Shown: positions 35,851-45,158, counted from the first letter of the stretch. The stretch: 64,000 bases of DNA from Enterococcus montenegrensis (GCF_029983095.1 NZ_CP120467.1:1720501-1784500), one strand, 5' to 3'. Notes: generated from the sequence alone by a model not told the origin. Numbers and translations are program-made.

Positions 35851-36072
35851 TTATGCTTCTACTGCAGCTTGGAAATATAAAACAGATCCCCAAGGCTGTG
35901 CTTTAATTAATTGTTTTGCAGTAGTTGCTGCTTGCTCCTGGTCACCAGTTACTTCAAAATATAATTTGATCCCTTTTTTTTCTTTGAAAGAATAGCTGAT
36001 CCCAGCTTCATTATACTCAGCCAATAATTTTTTTATTTCTTCTTGTTGCATCGCACTTGCAATACTAATCAT
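35851..36072 (-). CDS. Small soluble protein, function unknown
   Basis: A 73-residue protein with a strong AAGGAGG and an ATG 7 bases downstream. Predicted alpha-beta-beta-alpha-beta pattern (EEIKKLLAEYNEAGISYSFKE, GIKLYFEVTGD, TAKQLIKAQ, SVLYFQAAVEA). No family recognised. It lies between the PTS IIC gene and the small membrane/DUF3284 pair, after a probable terminator, so it may have its own promoter. Confidence 0.65.
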   Translation of the reverse strand: MISIASAMQQEEIKKLLAEYNEAGISYSFKEKKGIKLYFEVTGDQEQAATTAKQLIKAQPWGSVLYFQAAVEA

Positions 36073-36197
36073 GAAAATTCCTCCTTAATAAATTTATTAC
36101 TCCTAGATTGCACATTTAACTTTTTTACAGCAAAGCTTTCTATACTTAGTTAAACTGCCTTGACGGTTTTATTTTCCCATAAAATCCTTCATAAGAA

Positions 36198-36238
36198 AAG
36201 AACTGCTTCCACCTCTTTGGGAAGCGAAAACAGTTCTT
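36198..36238 (-). terminator. Terminator of the PTS operon
   Basis: An imperfect stem of 12-13 bp (36198-36209 with 36227-36238) with T-rich sequence on the minus strand, just after the IIC stop. Read-through into the downstream small genes is possible. Confidence 0.7.
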
Positions 36239-36245
36239 CGACATT

Positions 36246-37667
36246 TTATAAATCAGTTGGTTGAATCTTATTTGCTGCAATAACAAATGGTGTGTAAATT
36301 ACAAATGTTACAGCCATACAAATGATTGAAACAACTACTGCACGCCAGTCCATTGCTGTCGCTAACAATGCATTTAGAATTGGTGGTGTTACCCAAACAA
36401 CTTGTTGTGATACTGGGTTTACCCAACCAGCTTGTGTTGCAAAGAAACCGATTGAAACAGATACTAGTGGCGCTAAGATATAAGGAATGAATAACAATGC
36501 GTTTAATACAATTGGCATCCCGAACATAACTGGTTCGTTAATATTGAAGATACCAGGGCCAACACCCAAAGTACCAACTGCACGGTAATCTGCGCGTTTT
36601 GAGAAGATTAAAATCGCAATCAAAAGCATCAAGGTACCACCGGCACCACCAAACCATGCATAAATATCAAATGAACCACGAACCCATTTGTAACCATCGT
36701 CGATAACGGCAGACATACCGCCTTCTTGGAACAAGTTAACGTTTTTAAGTTGTGCTACAGAGAATACACCTTCTAAAATTGGTGCTAATACGTTGGTACC
36801 ATGAATCCCGAAGAACCAGAATAATTGTACGAATAAAGTCACAATTAATACGGCGCCGTAACCTTGAGAGAAACCAAGCAATGGTTTAGCAATCATTTCT
36901 TGAATCCAAGCCAATAATGTCATACCTGGAACTAATTTAGAGAAGATCCAGTAGAAAAGTGCTACTGCATATAAAGCAGCTGTCGCAGGAATAATTGCGG
37001 CAAAAGCTTTTGAAACTGCTGGTGGCACTTGTTCTGGCATTTTGATAGTAATATTAGCCAACATTAATTTACAGAAGATAATACTTGCTACAAAACCAAC
37101 AATCATTGCGGTAAAGTAGAAGTTTGCATCCATGTTGTTTAATGGAATCCAGCCCCACGCATTTGCTGTAATGCCATCAGCAGTTGCAGACCAACCGCTT
37201 GTTGCAGAATTCGCATTGATTTGATCAACTAAGTCTGCTGGCATTTTTTGTGCTAATGTACCAGAGTAAGAATACGTTACACCAGAAATAGCGGCCGCAA
37301 GAGACACGATACCACCGGCTAAATCATTAACACCATAAGCACGAGCTAAGTTAAAGCCCCATGAAAAGGCGAAGATAATCCCGGCGATTGCTAATGTACC
37401 ATTCCAAACGTAACCATTGATTGTAATGATCGTACTAATAAGAGCAAAGATACCTTTTCCTTCAGCAATGCTGGCACCCCAAGTTGAGATAAATTGCCCT
37501 GGTAAATCACGAATAATTGCGTTGATCATAACGGCTACTGAACCGGCCATAGTAGCAGGCATCGTGCCAATAAAGGCATCCCGTAAAGCAACCAAATGTT
37601 TTTGGGAACCAATTTTTGCTGCGATCGGAAGCACGTGCTTCTCTAACCACGCTGTTAATGCATCCAT
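36246..37667 (-). CDS. PTS lactose/cellobiose-family EIIC permease
   Basis: About 473 residues. The membrane channel of a lactose/cellobiose-family phosphotransferase system, with about ten helices. Family marks are LVALRDAFIGTMPATMAGSVAV near the N terminus, FFGIHGTNVLAPI, and GPGIFNINEPVMFGMPIVLNALLFIPY, the sugar-site segment. The start is the ATG at 37665-37667, set by AGGAGG eight bases upstream; a 28-codon extension is not supported. The sugar is probably a beta-glucoside or diglucoside, but no phospho-glycosidase gene is nearby. Confidence 0.93.
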   Translation of the reverse strand: MDALTAWLEKHVLPIAAKIGSQKHLVALRDAFIGTMPATMAGSVAVMINAIIRDLPGQFISTWGASIAEGKGIFALISTIITINGYVWNGTLAIAGIIFAFSWGFNLARAYGVNDLAGGIVSLAAAISGVTYSYSGTLAQKMPADLVDQINANSATSGWSATADGITANAWGWIPLNNMDANFYFTAMIVGFVASIIFCKLMLANITIKMPEQVPPAVSKAFAAIIPATAALYAVALFYWIFSKLVPGMTLLAWIQEMIAKPLLGFSQGYGAVLIVTLFVQLFWFFGIHGTNVLAPILEGVFSVAQLKNVNLFQEGGMSAVIDDGYKWVRGSFDIYAWFGGAGGTLMLLIAILIFSKRADYRAVGTLGVGPGIFNINEPVMFGMPIVLNALLFIPYILAPLVSVSIGFFATQAGWVNPVSQQVVWVTPPILNALLATAMDWRAVVVSIICMAVTFVIYTPFVIAANKIQPTDL

Positions 37668-37794
37668 TTTATTTCCTCCTAAATAAAAAATTACAGGTAT
37701 CATCCTTTTAACAAACAACCACGTATAAAAAAGATGTTTTAAACTGCTCACCTGCCTAGCAGTAAGCTAATTATTTAATAAACCTGTAGCAAGC

Positions 37795-38127
37795 CTATTT
37801 TTCGGCTTCCATTTTTGCCATTTTGCGATAAACATCAATAATTTCTTTTGCTAAATCAGTGACAGCAATGGCAGTCATTAAATGATCCTGACTGTGAACA
37901 GTCAAAAGTGTTACAGCAACATGTTTGCCTTGTGCTTCTTGGGTTAACATATTGGTTTGTGAATGATGTGCTTCAGTCAGAGAATTTTCCGCGTCTGCGA
38001 TTTTTTTATCTGCTAATTCAAAATCACCTTTTTTAGCGGCTTGAATTGCTTCCATCGCATCACTTTTGGCATTCCCACCATACATGATCAAACCCATGAT
38101 GGCTTCCAAGCTTTGTTGTTCTTCCAC
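37795..38127 (-). CDS. PTS lactose/cellobiose-family EIIA
   Basis: A 110-residue trimeric helical phosphocarrier that takes phosphate from HPr and passes it to EIIB. The active His lies in LLTVHSQDHLMTAI, and the trimer-centre Asp is in the same segment. MGLIMYGGNAKSDAMEAI is the family N-terminal signature. It follows the IIB gene by 18 bases. Confidence 0.95.
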   Translation of the reverse strand: MEEQQSLEAIMGLIMYGGNAKSDAMEAIQAAKKGDFELADKKIADAENSLTEAHHSQTNMLTQEAQGKHVAVTLLTVHSQDHLMTAIAVTDLAKEIIDVYRKMAKMEAEK

Positions 38128-38145
38128 AAAATTCCCTCCTAACGA

Positions 38146-38469
38146 TTATTCTTCATTCATCAATTTTTCAGCTTGCGCCAAAACTTTTTCACCATTCATC
38201 ATGCCGTAATCCGCCATGTTGATAACATCTAATTTGATGCCTTTTGGTGCAACTTTTTGTTCGAATTGCGCTTTCATAAAGCGAACTTGTGGGCCAAGTA
38301 ATAATACATCAACATTTTTTTCTTCCAAAATATTGTCTGCTTCAGATGCTGAAACTGCGAAGATGTCGGCATCAATACCTTTTTCTTCAGCTGCTTTTTC
38401 CATCTTGGTCACAAGTAAACTTGTACTCATCCCTGCTGAACAAACTAACATAATTGTTTCTTTTGCCAT
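38146..38469 (-). CDS. PTS lactose/cellobiose-family EIIB
   Basis: A 107-residue cytoplasmic domain with the phosphorylated Cys and P-loop in IMLVCSAGMSTSLLVTKM. The first gene of the IIB-IIA-IIC operon, about 40 bases downstream of a sigma54 promoter. Confidence 0.95.
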   Translation of the reverse strand: MAKETIMLVCSAGMSTSLLVTKMEKAAEEKGIDADIFAVSASEADNILEEKNVDVLLLGPQVRFMKAQFEQKVAPKGIKLDVINMADYGMMNGEKVLAQAEKLMNEE

Positions 38470-38510
38470 TTTATCTCACCTCTTTTTCATTTATCTTACA
38501 CTTAACTATA

Positions 38511-38527
38511 ATGCAAGAAGTGTGCCA
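38511..38527 (-). promoter_or_regulatory. Sigma54 (RpoN) promoter of the PTS operon
   Basis: On the minus strand TGGCAC (38522-38527), five bases, TTGCAT (38511-38516): a complete match to the -24/-12 consensus. It is placed correctly before EIIB and directly downstream of a LevR-type sigma54 activator gene. It requires an rpoN gene elsewhere in the genome. Confidence 0.93.
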
Positions 38528-38531
38528 AAAT

Positions 38532-38579
38532 AAAACAACGGGTAAAACGCTGTTATTAAAGCGTTTTACTCGTTGTTTT
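38532..38579 (-). terminator. Terminator of the LevR-like gene, next to the sigma54 promoter
   Basis: A 19-bp stem (38532-38550 with 38561-38579, one mismatch) with a 10-base loop and T-rich tail on the minus strand. It isolates the PTS promoter from read-through. Because it lies just upstream of the -24 element, the arms could also serve as an activator site; that is untested. Confidence 0.8.
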
Positions 38580-38611
38580 TTTATACACAGAACACACACA
38601 CAAATTACACA

Positions 38612-41317
38612 CTAATTTTTCTGTGTAAGCGGATACGTACTGGTGATTTTATTTTGTTGGATCATTTGGACGATATAGGCAATCTCATCATCACTAAATT
38701 CGACCTGATAATTTTTGGCAATTGGCATTAGACTCGTTCTCAGTAAATCACACTCCAAGCGATATTTCTTTTGAAAACTAGTTAAATTATCAAATTGTCG
38801 TGAAGTTCCGCCATTTCGCAAATTATCAATTAAAAAGGCAAGATGGATCATAATGCCCGCATCCACACTTGGTTCTAAAACTGCATGCATTTGTCCTTCA
38901 ACATGATGTAAAAGCTGTTGCAATTGCATCATCAACTGTTCGACCCCACTCACACTCGTTAAGGCTTCTTGGAGGGACTTCCCAATTTTTTCAAGGGGGA
39001 TATCATCGTTTACGATTTGTTTTAATACACGCAATCGCTCGTTATCAAATATTTCATAAGCTGAAAAGAAAGGAATATTTTGATAATCAATTTCTACGGT
39101 TCCGGCAATTGCTTTAATATCATATTCCGCCATTAGTGCGTCAATGTGTTGTAAGAAAGCATTTTTTTCAATAAATTGCATTTGAATGACTTCTGTTTGC
39201 GATTTATCAACTACCGGTGTAATGCGCTCATATAATTTACTAGCAACACCTTCGCCGGTAAAACAGGTTACAACGACGGCTTTCTTTTGTTTTTTCTTAT
39301 GAAGATTGAACTCATCTTTTACAATTGCTTTAAAAGACAACAATGTATTTTGATAAATATCTTCTAAAGTTCTTCCCATGTCCACCATCCGCAGTGCTTC
39401 TAAAACCACCATCGTACTAGTCATAGATACTGCTTTTGTTCGAATACCGGTCTCTTCATAAATTAGATCACCAAAAGAATTCAAAGAACCCATATCTGTC
39501 AGAAGTAAAATGCCGCCGGTCAGTTTTGCCTCATTTTGTTGCACATAGCTTAACAATTGATTGTAAATGGTTTGGACTTCCATATCCAAACTCATGTCAA
39601 AGGCGATACCTGTTGTAGTATCTAATAATTCTTGGGCTGTTTCTAACATTGAAGTTGCCGTTTGCTTACCGTGCATCAATACGATAACCTCAACGTTTTT
39701 TTCTGGTAATGCGGTATTTTGTCCCACTTGAATGGATAAAAACATACTAATAAAACCAATCTCATCAAAAGGAATCTCAATGTGACAGCGTTCTTCAATA
39801 ATAGTAGACAAATCGAGTGCCACTTGAAATTCTTGTTTAAAGTTTTTTCGGATATTATTTAAATCCGGATGAATAATCGTATGCCCATCTTTTAAACGTT
39901 CGATCGTGCTTTGCAAATGGAGCGCAAAAGCAAAGCGGGCCTTTTCATTGTATTTTCGCTCCAAGCGCTCTTCAGCCACTTCATAAAGTTCACTGGTCAA
40001 CTGCCAAATCCCTTTAGGTAGCAATTCTTTGTGCAATGTACTTTGCGTTAATTCCTCAACATATGTTTCAAAATAAGCATCCACATCTCCTAAAATCAAT
40101 TGCTCTAAATCAACGTTGTTTAACTCTTGGTCAGATAATGTGGTGACTTTTTCTTCAATTGCATTGTAAACTTGCATATTCCGTTCTGGATCTTGACTCC
40201 ATACTACTTCGGTTGCACCAGGCTCAAAGCTAAGTAAGTTTCCCTTGCCTTCCAAAAACTGTTTTAAATCTTCGCTGTAGTCTTTGCGCATTAACAGCCC
40301 TTTTTGGACCGGCAGAGATAAATCTTCTTTGCGGACCAACAGACTGTCTTGTTGTTTGGTTCGGTAATGTAAGAATGCTTTGGCACAGACTAATTTTAAA
40401 TCTCGCTTTATTTGCCCAATATTACCTTCAGCTTGATATAACATAAATGCAATAATCGCATCTTGTTCTACTTCAATCTTTTGTTTTAAGCGGTTGGCTT
40501 CTTGTTTAATAAATAGCGTAATGATTTCATACCGTTCATCCAAAGAGCGGGCCTTGATACTTGGCAATGTAATCGACATTGGAATGCGGCGATTAAATGT
40601 TGTCAAAAAATTCTCTGAGGATTCTGTTGTCGCCCCAATAATTTGGACTGCAGCCTCATAGGTCTTATTACTTTCTCCGAGTGGACGGTAGACCCCTTTA
40701 TCAATAAAGGTAAAGAGCATTTCTTGTCCTTCTGGAGGTAGGCGATGAATTTCATCTAAAAATAGTATGCCATTGTCAGCTTTAGCAATTAAACCTGGGC
40801 TATCTTCATTAGCTCCCGTATAAGCCCCTTTTTTAATCCCAAAAATGTGACCAAATAATAATTGCGGGTTTTGTGCGTAATCCGCACAATTAAAGGATAC
40901 AAAAGGAGCATCTTTTTTTAAGGTTTGGGATTTTAACGCAAACTGGTACATACACTCGGCAAAAAGTGACTTCCCTGTTCCAGTATCACCAAAAATAATA
41001 GTATGTAGTCCCCGCGGTGGATATAAAATTGCGGCTTTGGCTTGTTGAATGGCTACTTTTAAAGAACCTGTCTCCCCCACTAACGCATCAAAGGTCACTG
41101 CAGAAGAATTATCAACATGTACTTGTTCTTCTGATAAGGGTTCATAGATTACTGGTCGACCAGGATTTTTTACAATCCGTTGCTCTTTTGCCAATTCATT
41201 TAAATAGCGGCTGGCATTGGTTCTATCAATATTTAATAACTCCGCAATCTGAACAGCCGTCATTCCTTGTTTGCGCATTTCTAATGTGTGTAAGATTTCT
41301 TCTTTCCGTGAATTCAT
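38612..41317 (-). CDS. LevR-family sigma54-dependent PTS regulator
   Basis: A 901-residue activator with a winged helix (1-60, MTAVQIAELLNIDRTNASRYLNEL), an AAA+ domain (about 75-320) with Walker A FGDTGTGKS, the sigma54-contact loop KKGAYTGANED and Walker B GILFLDEIHRLP. PRD1 follows (about 440-545, His in GHTIIHPDL), then an EIIA-Man-like domain (VIVLMHGKQTATSM), a IIB-like segment and a C-terminal PRD (about 800-900). Phosphorylation by HPr and EIIB would switch it. It lies directly upstream of the operon it is predicted to activate. Confidence 0.93.
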   Translation of the reverse strand: MNSRKEEILHTLEMRKQGMTAVQIAELLNIDRTNASRYLNELAKEQRIVKNPGRPVIYEPLSEEQVHVDNSSAVTFDALVGETGSLKVAIQQAKAAILYPPRGLHTIIFGDTGTGKSLFAECMYQFALKSQTLKKDAPFVSFNCADYAQNPQLLFGHIFGIKKGAYTGANEDSPGLIAKADNGILFLDEIHRLPPEGQEMLFTFIDKGVYRPLGESNKTYEAAVQIIGATTESSENFLTTFNRRIPMSITLPSIKARSLDERYEIITLFIKQEANRLKQKIEVEQDAIIAFMLYQAEGNIGQIKRDLKLVCAKAFLHYRTKQQDSLLVRKEDLSLPVQKGLLMRKDYSEDLKQFLEGKGNLLSFEPGATEVVWSQDPERNMQVYNAIEEKVTTLSDQELNNVDLEQLILGDVDAYFETYVEELTQSTLHKELLPKGIWQLTSELYEVAEERLERKYNEKARFAFALHLQSTIERLKDGHTIIHPDLNNIRKNFKQEFQVALDLSTIIEERCHIEIPFDEIGFISMFLSIQVGQNTALPEKNVEVIVLMHGKQTATSMLETAQELLDTTTGIAFDMSLDMEVQTIYNQLLSYVQQNEAKLTGGILLLTDMGSLNSFGDLIYEETGIRTKAVSMTSTMVVLEALRMVDMGRTLEDIYQNTLLSFKAIVKDEFNLHKKKQKKAVVVTCFTGEGVASKLYERITPVVDKSQTEVIQMQFIEKNAFLQHIDALMAEYDIKAIAGTVEIDYQNIPFFSAYEIFDNERLRVLKQIVNDDIPLEKIGKSLQEALTSVSGVEQLMMQLQQLLHHVEGQMHAVLEPSVDAGIMIHLAFLIDNLRNGGTSRQFDNLTSFQKKYRLECDLLRTSLMPIAKNYQVEFSDDEIAYIVQMIQQNKITSTYPLTQKN

Positions 41318-41362
41318 GACAAGCTCCTTGCCTAATTTTTTTACACTCTAAGAATAGCACAA

Positions 41363-41386
41363 AAAAAGGCGCTAAACGCGCCTTTT
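41363..41386 (-). terminator. Terminator of the DEAD-box helicase gene
   Basis: A GC-rich 9-10-bp stem (41363-41372 with 41378-41386) and T-run on the minus strand. It overlaps the stop codon of the helicase gene. Confidence 0.85.
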
Positions 41387-42640
41387 TCCAATATTTTTTT
41401 GTTTCTTGTGACGTTTCTTATTTTTCTTTTTGACAATACTCTCTTTAGTGTGCAATTTAGGCTTTGGCTTTTCTTTTTCAATCGGCAGCTTCTGAGATTT
41501 TTTCTCATTTTCATTAATAACAGGACGCGTGTCAACAAGCTGACCGCCATAAAGAAAAACTTCCTTTAAAGGCAACGCCATTTTTTTCGTCATTTTTTTT
41601 AAGTAAGATAAATCATTTTCTGCCACTAGCGTAATAACGGTCCCTTTTTTACCCATTCGCCCCACACGACCAGCACGGTGGAGGTAACTAGCATCGTCCA
41701 TAGGTACTTCTACATTGACAATCATCGGTAAATCAGCTAAATCAAGACCGCGAGCAGCAACATCGGTAGTCAATAATCCCTTAATTTTATCTGCTTTAAA
41801 AGCCTGTAACGCGGTTTTGCGTAACATTTTATTTTGATCAGAGGCCAGTGTTGCTACTGGTAGGTTGTGATATTGCAATTTTTCTGCTACTGCCCCAAGC
41901 TCTGCTACTTCATTAAAGAAGATCAAACTGCGAAAATCTGCCACATGTAATAATTTTTTTAACGTATCTGCTTTTTTACGCTTTGAAGTCATTAAATAAA
42001 GATGAGCAACTTCACCTTGACTATTATCTTCTTTGGTGACATCAATCAGTGTAAAATCATCTTTGGCAATCGTTTTAATTTCTGGCAAGACACTTAAAGC
42101 AGTTGCTGAAAAGAAATTCAACTGACAAGATCGATCTAGATGTTGCAATATTCCTTTGGCAATTTCTAAGGCCTGGCCAGCTAACAATTGGTCGGCTTCG
42201 TCAAAAATAACTGTTTGCAACTGATGACTTTTAATTTTTTTAGTTTTCATCAATTCCAACACACGGCCAGCAGTACCGATTAAAATTTCTGGTTTTTCTT
42301 TTAACTTTTCTAGTTGACGCTTTGTATTGGCACCACCAATTAAAGGTTGTACCTTCAATTGCGTTTTCTCTATCCAAAAACGAGCCGTCTCAAGCACTTG
42401 CATCGCTAATTCTTGGGAAGCAGTCAAAATCAGCAATTGATTACCACCACCTGGAGTTACTTGCATTAGACTTGGTAGTAAATAAGCAACTGTTTTGCCG
42501 GAACCAGTTGGTGCCACGCCTACAACGTTTTGTCGCGTTTTTAAAGGTTCAAAAACTTGTTTTTGAATTAGTGATGCATTTTCATAGCCGGCTTTTTGCC
42601 ATTGCTCTAAAAGAGTTGCCGGTAAACTTTCTGGTATCAT
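41372..42640 (-). CDS. DEAD-box RNA helicase
   Basis: A 422-residue ATP-dependent RNA helicase. Motifs are Q-motif near residue 21, Walker A GVAPTGSGKTVAYLLP, Ib GTAGRVLEL, DEAD box VIFDEADQLL, III FFSAT, V TDVAARGLDL and VI HRAGRVGRMG. The basic C terminus (KKKNKKRHKKQKNIGKRR) is probably for RNA binding. It resembles the CshB/YfmL class, but the exact orthologue is not clear. Its start overlaps the oxidoreductase stop by 4 bases. Confidence 0.93.
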   Translation of the reverse strand: MIPESLPATLLEQWQKAGYENASLIQKQVFEPLKTRQNVVGVAPTGSGKTVAYLLPSLMQVTPGGGNQLLILTASQELAMQVLETARFWIEKTQLKVQPLIGGANTKRQLEKLKEKPEILIGTAGRVLELMKTKKIKSHQLQTVIFDEADQLLAGQALEIAKGILQHLDRSCQLNFFSATALSVLPEIKTIAKDDFTLIDVTKEDNSQGEVAHLYLMTSKRKKADTLKKLLHVADFRSLIFFNEVAELGAVAEKLQYHNLPVATLASDQNKMLRKTALQAFKADKIKGLLTTDVAARGLDLADLPMIVNVEVPMDDASYLHRAGRVGRMGKKGTVITLVAENDLSYLKKMTKKMALPLKEVFLYGGQLVDTRPVINENEKKSQKLPIEKEKPKPKLHTKESIVKKKNKKRHKKQKNIGKRRV

Positions 42641-43659
42641 GAATTTTTTTCCTCATCTTTTTTATCAGCAGCAAAGCTAATCCCTGCTTGCTGCCGCAAA
42701 TCGTAAATTAATTGGTTCACATTTCGGGCTAATTCAACCCATTCTTCATATAAAACACCTTGATTTTTATCGGTTGGATGATTCATTACATTGGCAAATG
42801 CCAGTGCTTCTTCCTCCATTGGATTTTCTTTTAAGGTAATTGGCAATAAAAGCCGTTTTTTAGCATTCCGATCATAAAACTCTGCTTTTTCAAAAGAATT
42901 GATGCCATTTAAAGTCAAAGTCCCATTGTCAAAATAAATTTCAGATGGTAAAAACGAATCGCCAATTTTTCCTTGTAAAATGGTGACGTCAAATAAATCA
43001 TAGCGTAAAATAATCGTGCCAATGCCATCGACATCCGTTGCAATTTTGCGGGCAAAGTAATGGGCTTTTTGGGGCACACCAAACCAACCTAACGCCGCAT
43101 ATAGTGGATAAACACCTAAGTCCATGATGGCGCCACCTGAAAATTGCGGTGAAAAAATATTGGGTTCCTCGCCGTCTAAAACAGCATCATAACGAGAAGA
43201 ATATTTCATAAAAGTAAAGTTGGCACCAATGATATGATCTTTCAAAGGTAAAAACTCACTAATTGTATCAAATGCTTTTTCATGAATATTGCGTGCTGCT
43301 TCAAAGAAAAAGACATTGTGGAGATTGGCTAATTCGATAATTTCGTCCATTTCTTGTGGGGTTGAAAAAGCTGGTTTTTCAACAATGACATTTTTCCCTG
43401 CAATAATTGCAGCCTTGGCTTGCTCAAAATGGAGCGCATTGGGAGAAGCAATGTAGATAGTGTGCAAATGGGCTAAATTGAAAAAAGTCTTCAAATCTGT
43501 TGCATACTCGACATCTTCATGGTAGCGACGACCAAATTCTTGAGCTTTTTCCAACGAACGGGAATAAACCGCGACTAAGTCATATTTTTTCGTCGCAAGG
43601 GCTGCCTCCACAAATTGATGGGTAATCCAGTTTGTACCAATAATACCTAAATTAATCAT
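42637..43659 (-). CDS. Gfo/Idh/MocA-family oxidoreductase
   Basis: A 340-residue NAD(P)-dependent dehydrogenase. The N-terminal Rossmann domain starts INLGIIGTNWITHQFVEAA, and the family motif EKPAFSTP (normally EKP) is intact near residue 94. The C-terminal alpha/beta domain shows GGAIMDLGVYPLYAALGWFG with Asp and Tyr at the expected active-site positions. Substrate not known; sugars or inositol are usual. It lies 30 bases after sfsA on the same strand. Confidence 0.9.
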   Translation of the reverse strand: MINLGIIGTNWITHQFVEAALATKKYDLVAVYSRSLEKAQEFGRRYHEDVEYATDLKTFFNLAHLHTIYIASPNALHFEQAKAAIIAGKNVIVEKPAFSTPQEMDEIIELANLHNVFFFEAARNIHEKAFDTISEFLPLKDHIIGANFTFMKYSSRYDAVLDGEEPNIFSPQFSGGAIMDLGVYPLYAALGWFGVPQKAHYFARKIATDVDGIGTIILRYDLFDVTILQGKIGDSFLPSEIYFDNGTLTLNGINSFEKAEFYDRNAKKRLLLPITLKENPMEEEALAFANVMNHPTDKNQGVLYEEWVELARNVNQLIYDLRQQAGISFAADKKDEEKNS

Positions 43660-43689
43660 ATTTCTCGCTCCTTTACTTTTTTAATCTTC

Positions 43690-44433
43690 TTAACCGTCGT
43701 TAACTTCATTGGGATCAATAAAAGGATAAGCCAAATCAAAGGGGACTTGCTTTTTAAGTATGACCTGATTTGGTTCTACTTTACAATTATACGCTAAAAC
43801 TTCAACGCCGTCTGCCATTGCTAATGCGAAATTTTCAGCTAATTGTGGTTGCATCTCAGCATGAATCGTCGCTTTTGTAATTTTCTCAAATTGAACAATA
43901 AATAAAACGTAGGTAAAATAACCTGCATCGTGGGCCACTTGCAATTCTTTTATGTGTTTTAATCCCCGTAAAGTCGGAGCATCGGGAAAAGCGCCAATGC
44001 CTTTATTTTCCAATGTCATTCCTTTTACTTCTATAAAAGCTTTCGCCCCCGTATCGCTTTTAGCAAATAAATCAAACTTGGAATTACCATAAGTAACTTC
44101 TCTTTTTAAGCTAGCTAACTTTCCAGGAAAATGAGGTAAGTTGATTTTCCCTGTCAAAATACCTTCATAGGCTAAAGCATTTGGTAATTGGCTATCAATA
44201 TTAATCCACATCGCATCTTTTTTGACCGCTACGAGATCATAATCTGTTTTTCGTTTCGGACTTGCTTGATAATTTAAGGCCACTAAAGCGCCTGCTAGTA
44301 AGACTTCCTTACCGCGACCAGTATTTTTAACGTGGACTACTACCACTTCATCGGTTTCAATTAACTTACAATGACAAATAAAACGGTTGTCTCTGACAAT
44401 AAAATGCGCCATTCTAATATTTTCGTATTGCAT
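43690..44433 (-). CDS. sfsA: SfsA nuclease-like protein
   Basis: A 247-residue member of the SfsA family, named for sugar fermentation stimulation in E. coli and now grouped with restriction-like DNA/RNA nucleases. The nuclease core is visible: VTYGNSKFDLF, FIEVKGMTLENKGIGAFPDAPTLRGLKHIKEL, and VQFEKI. The Asp and E-x-K residues fit an active PD-(D/E)XK site. A conserved N-terminal motif VKNTGRGKEVLL is also present (Cys replaced by Gly). It is first on the minus strand of a divergent pair. Confidence 0.9.
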   Translation of the reverse strand: MQYENIRMAHFIVRDNRFICHCKLIETDEVVVVHVKNTGRGKEVLLAGALVALNYQASPKRKTDYDLVAVKKDAMWINIDSQLPNALAYEGILTGKINLPHFPGKLASLKREVTYGNSKFDLFAKSDTGAKAFIEVKGMTLENKGIGAFPDAPTLRGLKHIKELQVAHDAGYFTYVLFIVQFEKITKATIHAEMQPQLAENFALAMADGVEVLAYNCKVEPNQVILKKQVPFDLAYPFIDPNEVNDG

Positions 44434-44559
44434 CTTCTCACCTGCCGGCTAAATCTTATCATAAAAAAGAAAAATACTGCAATCTCCAACTTTAGACCGA
44501 GGGCTAGAAAAATTCCCTGTGCTATACTGCAATCACTGCTAGCTAAGGAGCTATACCTG

Positions 44560-44934
44560 ATGAAAAAACATTTTCCGTTATTGCTTGGAATTTCTGTATT
44601 AACTGGATTGGTGGGTACTATTTTTTGGCATAAAAATAAACAACAACCTTCAGTTTTTATCGGCAGTTGGTTTTATCAGACGCCTTTGGAAAAAGTTCAT
44701 TTTACAATTAATGACAACTGGCAGCTCACAAGAAATTTAAAACCAATTCAAACGACTCTGGTTGAATTGACCCCTGAGCACTTGATTCTTTTAGATGAAC
44801 TAGGTTATAAGTTAACGTTTGTTTTAAAAGATGGACGCCTTCATTTTTATGATGAAACCGAAATTGACGGTAGTTGCCATATCTTATCGCCAACTTCCCC
44901 CAAAAAAGGAAATAAAGGCATTCCAGTAGCTTGA
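44560..44934 (+). CDS. DUF4828-like membrane-anchored small protein
   Basis: A 124-residue protein with one N-terminal helix (about residues 5-23, LLLGISVLTGLVGTIFW) and an exported small beta-rich domain (FIGSWFYQTPLEKVHFTIN, VELTPEHLILLDELGYKLTF). The pattern resembles the DUF4828 family, function unknown. AAGGAG lies about 10 bases before the ATG; the longer in-frame start upstream overlaps sfsA and is unlikely. Promoter candidate TATACT lies near 44523. Confidence 0.68.
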   Translation: MKKHFPLLLGISVLTGLVGTIFWHKNKQQPSVFIGSWFYQTPLEKVHFTINDNWQLTRNLKPIQTTLVELTPEHLILLDELGYKLTFVLKDGRLHFYDETEIDGSCHILSPTSPKKGNKGIPVA

Positions 44935-45011
44935 TTTCATAATTATTGTTATACTAATTGTGAGGATTTGTAACCGTAGCCAAAGTAACTTATAGAAAGA
45001 GGGTTTTGAGT

Positions 45012-45158
45012 ATGCTTGCAACGATGATTACATTATTTACAATGTTTAGTTTGGTCGTATTATTGGGCATTTCAGCCTATGCAGTTTTTCGTTATATCAA
45101 TGACGAAAATCAAATGGAGAAAGTTCCTGTTCGCGTAAAAAATCACCACCGCAATTAA
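45012..45158 (+). CDS. 48-residue single-helix membrane protein
   Basis: AGAGGG lies 9 bases before the ATG at 45012 and the frame runs to TAA at 45156-45158. The protein has one helix (about residues 4-26, ITLFTMFSLVVLLGISAYAVF) and a charged, His-rich tail RVKNHHRN. A strong terminator follows 23 bases after the stop, which supports a real transcript. No family recognised. Confidence 0.6.
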   Translation: MLATMITLFTMFSLVVLLGISAYAVFRYINDENQMEKVPVRVKNHHRN

